Below, piece after piece: positions 1-6,432 of a stretch of DNA of 6,502 nucleotides. Every line of letters starts with the position of its first letter. Positions within the stretch are counted from its first letter, which is position 1. Origin of the DNA: CADCVW01 sp035644935. Its GTDB lineage: Bacteria; Pseudomonadota; Alphaproteobacteria; Sphingomonadales; Sphingomonadaceae. The notes under the pieces were generated by a model that searched no databases, was not told the DNA's origin, and was given only the letters and a program-made list of their open reading frames with translations. The position numbers and the translations under genes are program-made. The stretch covers positions 1-6,502 of the forward strand of contig DASQNO010000042.1 in the NCBI GenBank assembly GCA_035644935.1, read 5' to 3'.

Positions 1-588
1 TTCTGCGCCGCGACGACGGCGACGGCCAACGACGCGGCGTTCGCGGCGCTGATCGCGATGCGCTGGCAACCCGCGCTGCGCACCTTGCCGTCCTACCATG
101 ACGACCCGCTGTACATTGATGCGCTGGCGGCTTTGGTGACCGACAGCCTAGCCAAGGTGCCGTTCGAACCCGACGCCATCCTGGCGAGTTTTCACGGCAT
201 GCCCAAGCGGACGCTGCAGCTGGGGGATCCGTACCACTGCCACTGCCAGAAGACGGCGCGGCTCTTGTCCGAGAAGCTTGGCCGTCCGCTGACGGTGACA
301 TTTCAATCGCGGTTCGGGCCGGCCAAGTGGCTGGAGCCCGCAACCGACCTGACGCTGGCGGCGATGCCCGCGCAGGGCGTGAAGAAAGTCGCCATCGTGT
401 CGCCCGGCTTTTCCGCCGATTGCCTGGAAACGCTGGAGGAACTCGACATCCGCGGGCGGGAGACGTTCATCGAAGCCGGCGGTACGGACTTCGCCTATCT
501 ACCCTGCCTCAACGACAGCGCGCCCGGAATGGACATGCTGGCACGGATCGTCGGGCGGGAGCTTGAAGGCTGGGTCGCGCGCGCTTAA
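1..588 (+). CDS. hemH: Ferrochelatase (protoheme ferro-lyase), 5' end cut off by the window
   Basis: Ferrochelatase inserts Fe2+ into protoporphyrin IX, the last step of protoheme synthesis, usually at the inner face of the cytoplasmic membrane. The reading frame is open from base 1 to TAA at 586-588 and shows the C-terminal 195 residues; the family is usually about 320-350 aa, so the N-terminal 40% or so lies outside. Visible hallmarks (numbered from the first visible codon) are SFHGMPKR around 64-70, whose His65 matches the catalytic His of the family, GDPYHCHCQ around 76-83, and SPGFSADCLETLEELDI around 134-150, where Glu143 matches the conserved acidic active-site residue. The FCAATTAT-like start of the fragment also fits alphaproteobacterial HemH. 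An ATG at 58 is internal, not the start. The CxC pair (Cys80, Cys82) is notable because some alphaproteobacterial ferrochelatases carry an iron-sulfur cluster. phaB follows 64 nt downstream on the same strand. Family assignment is very secure. Confidence 0.96.
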   Translation, partial: FCAATTATANDAAFAALIAMRWQPALRTLPSYHDDPLYIDALAALVTDSLAKVPFEPDAILASFHGMPKRTLQLGDPYHCHCQKTARLLSEKLGRPLTVTFQSRFGPAKWLEPATDLTLAAMPAQGVKKVAIVSPGFSADCLETLEELDIRGRETFIEAGGTDFAYLPCLNDSAPGMDMLARIVGRELEGWVARA

Positions 589-635
589 GCCCGACGGGAG
601 CCGGGACAAAGAGCGCAAAGCTTCCCCGGATGGCC

Positions 636-643
636 AGGAGAGG
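636..643 (+). promoter_or_regulatory. Ribosome-binding site of phaB
   Basis: The purine-rich AGGAGAGG lies 9 nt before the ATG at 653 (12 nt counted from the AGGAG core). It is the only good Shine-Dalgarno match in the gap after hemH. It supports the start at 653 over the in-frame ATG at 563, which lies inside hemH. Confidence 0.7.
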
Positions 644-652
644 ACAAAGATT

Positions 653-1375
653 ATGGGACGCGTTGCGATCGTAACGGGCGGCACCCGCGGCATCGGCGAG
701 GCGATCAGCCTTGCGTTGCAGAACATGGGCATGACCGTCGCCGCCAACTACGCCGGCAACGAGGAGCGGGCGAAGGCCTTCACCGAGCGCACGGGCATCC
801 AGGCGTTTCGCTGGGACGTGTCCGATTACGACGCCTGCATGGCGGGCTGCGAACAGGTGACGCGCCAGCTCGGCCCCGTGGACGTGCTGGTCAACAATGC
901 CGGCATCACGCGGGACGGCACGCTGCTCAAGATGACCTACGAGGACTGGAAGCAGGTCATGGACACCAACCTGGGCGGTTGCTTCAATATGGCCAAGGCG
1001 TGCTTCCCCGGCATGCGCGAGCGCAAGTTCGGGCGGATCGTCAATATCGGGTCGATCAACGGCCAGGCCGGGCAGTACGGGCAGGTCAACTACGCCGCCG
1101 CCAAGTCGGGCATTCACGGTTTCACAAAGGCGCTGGCGCAGGAAGGCGCCAAGGCGGGCGTCACCGTTAACGCGATCGCCCCGGGTTACATCGACACCGA
1201 CATGGTGGCGGCGGTGCCGGCGGACGTCTTGACCAAGATCGTCGCGCGCGTGCCGGTCGGACGGCTGGGCCGCGCCGACGAGATCGCGCGGGGCGTCGCG
1301 TTCCTGGTCGCGGACGATGCGGGGTTCGTCACGGGTTCGACGCTGTCGATCAACGGCGGGCAGCACATGTACTAG
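653..1375 (+). CDS. phaB: Acetoacetyl-CoA reductase, short-chain dehydrogenase (PhaB/PhbB type)
   Basis: This enzyme reduces acetoacetyl-CoA to (R)-3-hydroxybutyryl-CoA, normally with NADPH, giving the monomer for polyhydroxybutyrate made in the cytoplasm. The 240-aa product has the usual length of the family. It is a complete classical short-chain dehydrogenase: cofactor-binding TGGTRGIG at 8-15, NNAG at 81-84, and the catalytic tetrad Asn106, Ser134, Tyr147 and Lys151 (NYAAAK). The stretch NIGSINGQAGQYGQ at 131-144 matches the PhaB signature more closely than FabG. The start at 653 is chosen because the first Rossmann strand begins at residue 3 and a ribosome-binding site precedes it; starting at 563 would add 30 residues of no family likeness and overlap hemH. 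No promoter is evident in the 64-nt gap, so co-transcription with hemH is possible. No phaA or phaC is visible, so the PHB role rests on family likeness; a FabG-type 3-oxoacyl-ACP reductase is the main alternative. Confidence 0.92.
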   Translation: MGRVAIVTGGTRGIGEAISLALQNMGMTVAANYAGNEERAKAFTERTGIQAFRWDVSDYDACMAGCEQVTRQLGPVDVLVNNAGITRDGTLLKMTYEDWKQVMDTNLGGCFNMAKACFPGMRERKFGRIVNIGSINGQAGQYGQVNYAAAKSGIHGFTKALAQEGAKAGVTVNAIAPGYIDTDMVAAVPADVLTKIVARVPVGRLGRADEIARGVAFLVADDAGFVTGSTLSINGGQHMY

Positions 1376-1378
1376 GAG

Positions 1379-1407
1379 TTTCGATCAAAGTGGTACTTTG
1401 ATCGAGG
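1379..1407. terminator. Perfect hairpin just after phaB, terminator-like but without a T tract
   Basis: Two 10-nt arms, TCGATCAAAG (1381-1390) and CTTTGATCGA (1396-1405), are exact reverse complements around the 5-nt loop TGGTA. Two G-T wobbles (1379/1407 and 1380/1406) could lengthen the stem. It begins 3-5 nt after the phaB stop codon. No run of T follows on either strand, so it is not a textbook intrinsic terminator; it may act as an mRNA 3' end stabiliser or as an aid to termination, or be a repeat-family member. The symmetry could also bind a protein dimer. Confidence 0.5.
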
Positions 1408-1414
1408 TAGCCGT

Positions 1415-1444
1415 ACGTCGTCCCGGCGAAGGCCGGGATGACGT
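1415..1444. repeat. REP-like GC-rich palindrome
   Basis: Arms 1415-1427 and 1432-1444 pair over 13 positions (one G-T wobble) around the 4-nt loop GAAG, with the core CCCGGC-GAAG-GCCGGG. Hairpins with this core recur between genes in many sphingomonads and other alphaproteobacteria, so a dispersed repetitive extragenic palindrome is the best reading. Only one copy is in this window. It lies directly before the ATG at 1446, so in mRNA it would cover the ribosome-binding region of the next gene. Confidence 0.6.
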
Positions 1445-1445
1445 T

Positions 1446-1685
1446 ATGACCAGCATCTACTCAGGCCCGGTTAAACGCTCCGTCATGATCGCGGGGCATG
1501 CGACTTCGATCAGCCTGGAGCCCTTGTTCTGGGACGCGCTGAAGGCCGCGGCGGGAGAGCTGGGGCTGCCGCTCTCCGCGCTGGTGGCGCGGATCGACGC
1601 CGAACGCATCACCGTCGCCGATCCCCCCAACCTCGCCAGCGCCATCCGCTTGTGGCTGCTGGCGCGCGCGTCAGGCGCCCAATAG
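1446..1685 (+). CDS. Small ribbon-helix-helix domain protein (RHH_4-like)
   Basis: The 79-aa product is almost entirely one ribbon-helix-helix unit: a basic beta-strand segment (VKRSVMIAGHATSISLE, about 9-25), helix A (about 26-40, FWDALKAAAGELG), a turn, helix B (about 42-56, PLSALVARIDAER), and a last helix (about 61-73, NLASAIRLWLLAR). This pattern fits the small alphaproteobacterial RHH_4 family. Such folds usually bind DNA as dimers through the beta ribbon, but the targets of this family are not known to me. The start at ATG 1446 keeps the conserved PVKRS strand; ATG 1485 would remove half of it. The frame stays open upstream to 1317, but that part overlaps phaB and does not look like the family. 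The only Shine-Dalgarno-like bases (GGGA, 1435-1438) lie inside the REP-like hairpin. The 3' end overlaps the convergent dehydrogenase gene by 15 bp. Confidence 0.78.
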   Translation: MTSIYSGPVKRSVMIAGHATSISLEPLFWDALKAAAGELGLPLSALVARIDAERITVADPPNLASAIRLWLLARASGAQ

Positions 1686-4600
1686 CGCGCGCGCCTGGCT
1701 GGCGATCTGCGCCAGCATCGCGGAGGTCGCGACCGGCGCGGCGCGGGCGCGGTCGACGAGGCGGCGGAACTGCTCGATGCGCGGGGCCTTGGTCACGGCC
1801 CAGCGGTCGAGCCCGGTGACCGGATCGACCCCGGCCAGGAAGTCGAGCCGCAACTGTTCGAAATCGCGCGCCAGCCCGGCGGTGAGCAGGCGCTCCCACT
1901 GGTCGGTGGGCAGGAAGCGCGCCGCCGCGCTCTGCGCCCAGTCGAGACCCAGCGTCTCGCCCAGCCGCGTATAGGCGTGAGCCAGCGCTGTCTCGTCCGT
2001 GCCGCTGGTCTGCGCCAGCGCGACGATGCCGACCGCGCCGTCCAGTTCGAACAGGCGGACGATGCGTTCCACCAAGGCCGGCGGCGCGCCGAGCGAGGTC
2101 AGTTGCTGGCGGTGCACCAGCGCCTGCGCCCTCGCCTCGGCGCGCAGCAGGTTGGCGGTGGCGGCGTCGAGGCGGGCGAGGCCGGGCGCCAGTAGCGCCA
2201 CGATGTCGCCGACGGTCAGCCCCTGCGGCACCGCGCGGACGAGGTCGGAGACGTGCAGCCGCGCCGCCTGCGCGAGTTGGCTGTAGATTTCCAGCCTGGC
2301 GCCTTCGGGAATGACCAGGTCGTCGATCTCGCGCCACAGCGCGCCGAGGTCGAACAGCCGCTCGGTCGCGACGAAGGCGGTGGCCGCGTGCTCCAGCGTC
2401 GTGCCTTCCTCCTCGGTGAGGTCGAGCGGCGTCGTGATGCCCATGCGGTTGACGAAGCGGTTGGCGATCTTGGTGGCGACGATCTGACGCCGCAGGCGAT
2501 GGGCCAGAAGCGCATCGCGATGCTCGGCCTGCAGGCGGCGGGGAAAGGCGGCCAGCAGTTCGTCGTCCAGCGTCGGATCCGTCGCTAGGTCGCCCGCCTC
2601 CACCGCCTTTTGCAGCGCCATCTTCGACGTGGAGAGCAGCACGGCGAGCTCGGGCCGGGTGAGGCCGCGATTGTCGCCGGCGCGGCGCAGCAGCTCTTCG
2701 TTGCCGGCCAAGCCCTCGACCGCGCGGTCGAGCGAGCCTTCTGCCTCCAGCAGTTCGATCGTTCGGACGAGCGCGGGCAGCCCACGCGCGCCCAGCGCTT
2801 CCGCGATCGACAGGCTGAGCGTCTGGAGGCGGTTGTCGTCCAGCACCAGTTCGGCGACGTCCGGCGTCATGTCCGCGAGAAGAGCGTTGCGGTCCTCCGC
2901 CGTCAGGCGTCCGTCCGCGAGCAGGCGGTTCAGCGGGATCTTGATGTTGACCTCGTTGTCCGAACAATCGACGCCCGCCGAATTGTCGATGAAGTCGGTG
3001 TTGATCCGCCCGCCGCGCGCGGAGAACTCGATCCGCGCCGCCATGGTGATGGCGAGATTGGCGCCTTCGCCGATCACCGTCGCGCGAACGTCCGCCGCGT
3101 CGACGCGCAAGGGATCGTTGGCGGGATCACCGACCTCCACATGGTTCTCGTCCGACGCCTTAATGTAGGTGCCGATGCCGCCGAACCAGATGAGGTCGAC
3201 GGGGCTCTTGAGGATCGCGGAGATGAGCGCGGCCGGATCGAGCGTTTCGGCGGTGATGCCGAGCGCCGCGCGCGCTTCGGGCGAGAGCGCGATCTCCTTT
3301 TGCGACCGGGGATAGATGCCGCCGCCCGCCGACACGGCGGAGCGGTCGTAGTCGTCCCATGACGAGCGCGGCAATGCGAACATGCGCTGGCGCTCGGCAA
3401 AGCTGGTGGCGGGATCGGGATCGGGATCGATGAAAATGTGTCGGTGGTCGAACGCGGCGACCAGCTTGATCGCAGGGCTGAGCAGCATGCCGTTGCCGAA
3501 GACGTCGCCCGACAAGTCGCCGCAGCCCGCGACGCGCACCGGCTCCGCCTGCACGTCGATGCTGCGTTCGGCGAAGTGGCGCTGGACGGAAATCCACGCA
3601 CCGCGGGCGGTGATCGCCATCGCCTTGTGGTCGTAGCCGTTGGAGCCGCCGGACGCGAAGGCATCGCCCAGCCAGAAGCCGCGTTCCAGCGCGATGGCGT
3701 TGGCAACGTCGGAGAAGCTCGCCGTGCCCTTGTCGGCGGCGACGACAAAATACGGGTCTTCGCCGTCGTGAACCTGGACGCCCGGCGGGTGGACGACGAC
3801 GTCGTTGGCGATGTTGTCGGTCACCGACAACAGCGCGCGGATGAAGATGCGGTAGGCCTCGGTGCCTTCCGCCAGCCACGCGTCGCGGTTGGACGACGGC
3901 GGCAATTGCTTGGCGTAGAAGCCGCCTTTGGCGCCGGTGGGCACAATCACCGCGTTCTTGACGACCTGCGCCTTCATCAGGCCCAGGATTTCGGTGCGGA
4001 AGTCGTCGCGGCGGTCGGACCAGCGAAGCCCGCCGCGCGCGACGGGGCCGGAGCGCAGGTGAATGCCCTCGACGCGGGGCGAATAAACCCACATCTCGCG
4101 CCACGGACGCGGCGCGGGCAGGCCGGGTATCATCGCGCTGTCCAGCTTGAACGCAAGCGCCTCGTTGCCGGCCTCCACAAAGGCGTTGGTGCGCAGCGTC
4201 GCCAGGATGACCGAACGGAACAGGCGCAGGATGCGGTCGTCGTCGATCGCCTTGACGCCCGCCAGGCCGCCTTCGACCGCCGCCTCCGCCGCGCCGGCAT
4301 CAGCTGTTCCGGCACCCCCGGCGTGCCGCGCCTCGAACAGGGCGATCAGCCCGGCGGTCACCGCCGGCGCGCGGCGCAGCGCGTCGACAACGGTGATCAG
4401 GCCGTAGGACAGCCCCGTCTGGCGCAGGTAGCGGAACCAGGCGCGGAACAGCAGGGCGGCGCGCGGCTGCAGCCCACCTAGCATGATCAACTGGTTGAAC
4501 TCGTCGTTCTCCGCCGTGCCTTCCAGCACCGCGGCGATCGCCTCCTCGACGGTCTGCCCGCGGGCGAGCAGCGCGTCGGTGTCGGTGCTGGCCGGCAATT

Positions 4601-6329
4601 CAAGCAGGAATTCGCTGATATTGCCCAGCCGTCCGTCGCCGATCTCCGTCGCGACTTCCTCCAGCACGTGAAAGCCGAAATTCTCGAGCACCGGCACCGC
4701 ATCGGAAAGCGCGATCAGGCCGTGGACGCGATAGGCCTTGAGGCGGAGCTGGCACGGCGAGTCGCCGTCGCGTCGATAAAGGCGAGCGCCGCGGTCGCCG
4801 GCGCCCTCCAGCTGGCAAAGGCGCAGGATGTCGGTTGCGCCTTCGGTCGCGCTGGAACGCATGCGGTACGGTTCGGGGAAGGCGCCGACATAGGTCAGCG
4901 ACAGGCGGGTGGCGCGGCTGGCGCCGACCTGTTCGACGAGTTCGGCCTCTACCCCCGGCGCCCAGCCGCGAACCATTTCGTCCAGCCGGCGGTCGAGCGC
5001 GGCGGCATCGGGCACCGGCGTGCCGGGATCGACGTCCAGCGTGAAACGCAACAGTGCCAGTTCGCCGTCGCCCAGTTCCACCGACCAGTTGGAGATGCGG
5101 CTGGCGGCGGCGGCTTCCTCCAACATGGCGCCGACGGCAAGGCGGCGCGCGGTGCTGAGGTCGTCGCGCGGCAGCCACACGAACGCGAACAGCTTGAGGC
5201 CGAGCGCGCCCGGCAGCAGCAGCAGCGTCGGGCGTGGCCGGTCGGCAAGGCTCATCGCCGTCAGCGACACGGTTTCCACGCTGTCGTGATCCAGCGCGAC
5301 CAGCAGGTCGTGGGGCAGGGACGCGACCGCATGGCGCAGCGCCTTGTTGGCATGGCCGCCGCGGGCAAAGCCGAACTTCTCCTCCATTTCGGCGAGGCGG
5401 TGGCGCAGCACCGGAACCGTCTCGGGGTCGTCGCGAAGCGCGGAACTGGTCCACAAGGCGGCGTGGATCGACAGCGTGCCGTCGGCCAAGGGTACGATGA
5501 TGAGGTCCAGCGGCACATGCCGGTGGACGGGCGAAATCCGGTCCGCCTTGCCGATCAACGGCTCCACCGGGCCGGCCGGCGCGACGCGGCGATGCGCCAG
5601 CGCCGCCTCCAGCGCTGCGCGGGACATGAAGTCGGGCTGCCGTGCCAGAATGCCCAGCGCGGAATGTATCTGGCCCGCGCTGTCGACGCGCTGCTGACCG
5701 AGCAGCGTCAGCTTGTGCCCGGCGAACCAGCGCAGCAGGTCCGCGTTCTCGCCGGGCGCCAGCGCGTCGGCGTCGGCCAGCATTCGCGCGCGCATCTCCG
5801 GCCAGTCGGTCACAGCGGCGCGGACGTCGGCGAGCACCGCCTCGATCTCGGCGGCAAGCTCGCGCCGGTCGCGCGCATCGGCGCGGTCCAGCTCGATGTA
5901 GATGATCGATTCGGCGGGCGAATCGCCGGGGTCCGCCCGGCGCGCGGAGGGATCGATCGCGGTCAACTGCCCGTCCGCGTCGCGCGCGGCGACGACCACC
6001 GGATGGATCAGGCGGTGGATGGTCAGCCCGCGCGCGGCGATCGCCGCCGCCACGCTGTCGACCAGAAACGGCATGTCGTCGTTGATCAACGCCATGCGCA
6101 TGCGCCGCTGCAGGCCGGCGGCGCCGCCTTGCGATTCGATGTGCACGATCGCCGTTCCCGGCGCGCGGATGGCGGCGGCCGAGGCGACGAACGATGCCGC
6201 CTCGCTGCACGCGCCGGGATCGAAGCCTTCCGATTCGCCGGGCAGCGCGCTGCGCCCCAGCGCAGCGCAGATCTGATGAACGAGGGCGGGATCGCCGCCG
6301 GTCGTGGGATCGGCGGGTGTCGCTGTCAT
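1671..6329 (-). CDS. gdhB: NAD-specific glutamate dehydrogenase, large (180-kDa) class
   Basis: This enzyme oxidises L-glutamate to 2-oxoglutarate and ammonium with NAD+, mainly in glutamate catabolism in the cytoplasm. The 1552-aa product has the full length of the class and no frameshift. In order: an N-terminal regulatory part with three ACT-like segments (about 80-150, 380-435 and 515-560); a helical region; an Ala/Gly-rich linker (about 670-692); the catalytic core with GGLRWSDR (766-773), the lysine-rich segment 785-804 ending PTGAKGGF (Lys786, Lys791, Lys801), ADKGTASFSD (865-874), GGSNGYDHKAMA (894-905) and GCGDLSGDVFGNGM (935-948); a nucleotide-binding part with FGGIGTY (1049-1055) and VIGEGAN (1085-1091); and a helical C-terminal domain to 1552. 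The start at 6329 is preferred to an in-frame GTG at 6464, which would overlap the upstream gene and run through the predicted promoter. In Caulobacter the homologue is called GdhZ and also influences cell division; whether that holds here is unknown. Family assignment is secure. Confidence 0.96.
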   Translation of the reverse strand: MTATPADPTTGGDPALVHQICAALGRSALPGESEGFDPGACSEAASFVASAAAIRAPGTAIVHIESQGGAAGLQRRMRMALINDDMPFLVDSVAAAIAARGLTIHRLIHPVVVAARDADGQLTAIDPSARRADPGDSPAESIIYIELDRADARDRRELAAEIEAVLADVRAAVTDWPEMRARMLADADALAPGENADLLRWFAGHKLTLLGQQRVDSAGQIHSALGILARQPDFMSRAALEAALAHRRVAPAGPVEPLIGKADRISPVHRHVPLDLIIVPLADGTLSIHAALWTSSALRDDPETVPVLRHRLAEMEEKFGFARGGHANKALRHAVASLPHDLLVALDHDSVETVSLTAMSLADRPRPTLLLLPGALGLKLFAFVWLPRDDLSTARRLAVGAMLEEAAAASRISNWSVELGDGELALLRFTLDVDPGTPVPDAAALDRRLDEMVRGWAPGVEAELVEQVGASRATRLSLTYVGAFPEPYRMRSSATEGATDILRLCQLEGAGDRGARLYRRDGDSPCQLRLKAYRVHGLIALSDAVPVLENFGFHVLEEVATEIGDGRLGNISEFLLELPASTDTDALLARGQTVEEAIAAVLEGTAENDEFNQLIMLGGLQPRAALLFRAWFRYLRQTGLSYGLITVVDALRRAPAVTAGLIALFEARHAGGAGTADAGAAEAAVEGGLAGVKAIDDDRILRLFRSVILATLRTNAFVEAGNEALAFKLDSAMIPGLPAPRPWREMWVYSPRVEGIHLRSGPVARGGLRWSDRRDDFRTEILGLMKAQVVKNAVIVPTGAKGGFYAKQLPPSSNRDAWLAEGTEAYRIFIRALLSVTDNIANDVVVHPPGVQVHDGEDPYFVVAADKGTASFSDVANAIALERGFWLGDAFASGGSNGYDHKAMAITARGAWISVQRHFAERSIDVQAEPVRVAGCGDLSGDVFGNGMLLSPAIKLVAAFDHRHIFIDPDPDPATSFAERQRMFALPRSSWDDYDRSAVSAGGGIYPRSQKEIALSPEARAALGITAETLDPAALISAILKSPVDLIWFGGIGTYIKASDENHVEVGDPANDPLRVDAADVRATVIGEGANLAITMAARIEFSARGGRINTDFIDNSAGVDCSDNEVNIKIPLNRLLADGRLTAEDRNALLADMTPDVAELVLDDNRLQTLSLSIAEALGARGLPALVRTIELLEAEGSLDRAVEGLAGNEELLRRAGDNRGLTRPELAVLLSTSKMALQKAVEAGDLATDPTLDDELLAAFPRRLQAEHRDALLAHRLRRQIVATKIANRFVNRMGITTPLDLTEEEGTTLEHAATAFVATERLFDLGALWREIDDLVIPEGARLEIYSQLAQAARLHVSDLVRAVPQGLTVGDIVALLAPGLARLDAATANLLRAEARAQALVHRQQLTSLGAPPALVERIVRLFELDGAVGIVALAQTSGTDETALAHAYTRLGETLGLDWAQSAAARFLPTDQWERLLTAGLARDFEQLRLDFLAGVDPVTGLDRWAVTKAPRIEQFRRLVDRARAAPVATSAMLAQIASQARALLGA

Positions 6330-6338
6330 GATCGGTTT

Positions 6339-6343
6339 TCCGC
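6339..6343 (-). promoter_or_regulatory. Probable weak ribosome-binding site of the glutamate dehydrogenase gene
   Basis: On the minus strand GCGGA lies 9 nt before the ATG whose first base is 6329. It is a partial Shine-Dalgarno match, but it is the best one near this start, and no better-placed start codon is visible in the frame. Confidence 0.4.
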
Positions 6344-6384
6344 TTTGCAATGCCGATGAAAGGGCCGGGATCGTTGCTGCGGGT

Positions 6385-6413
6385 CTATAGGTCGGGACGG
6401 CGCGGCGGGACAA
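6385..6413 (-). promoter_or_regulatory. Candidate sigma-70-type promoter of the glutamate dehydrogenase gene
   Basis: Read on the minus strand, TTGTCC (6413-6408) and CTATAG (6390-6385) are separated by exactly 17 nt. This fits the alphaproteobacterial housekeeping pattern TTGAC-N17-CTAT. Transcription would start near 6378, giving a leader of about 50 nt before the ATG. It lies in the 103-nt gap between the upstream gene's stop codon and the dehydrogenase start. No terminator-like hairpin is evident in that gap, so read-through from the upstream gene is also possible. No CtrA-type TTAA-N7-TTAA box was seen here. Confidence 0.55.
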
Positions 6414-6432
6414 GTCGCGCGCGATGAGGCGC

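Noticed and set aside
563..591. TTGAAG-N17-TAAGCC as a possible promoter of phaB
   Set aside because: The -10 match is poor and it falls over the end of hemH; it is not better than chance.
563..652. In-frame upstream extension of phaB starting in the end of hemH
   Set aside because: The 30 added residues do not resemble the family, the Rossmann fold begins right after the start at 653, and only 653 has a good ribosome-binding site.
509..1366. 285-codon open frame on the minus strand opposite hemH and phaB
   Set aside because: It covers two secure genes on the other strand and has no recognisable motif.
1609..2967. 452-codon open frame on the minus strand in another frame of the dehydrogenase gene
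   Set aside because: The product is dominated by Arg, Ala, Gly and Pro with no domain, as is typical of out-of-frame reading of GC-rich coding DNA.
3412..3430. Direct repeat of GGGATC units
   Set aside because: It encodes the Asp-Pro run of IFIDPDPDPA in the dehydrogenase, which I recognise as common in this family; it is coding sequence rather than a repeat element.
6331..6357. ATCGG/CCGAT inverted repeat in the leader of the dehydrogenase gene
   Set aside because: The stem is only 5 bp with a 17-nt loop, too weak to support a riboswitch or attenuator.
4668..6359. 563-codon open frame on the plus strand opposite the glutamate dehydrogenase gene
   Set aside because: It is antisense to a well-recognised gene. 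Its product is Arg/Gln/Ala-rich without a family pattern, and long antisense frames are expected in DNA with strong G/C third positions.
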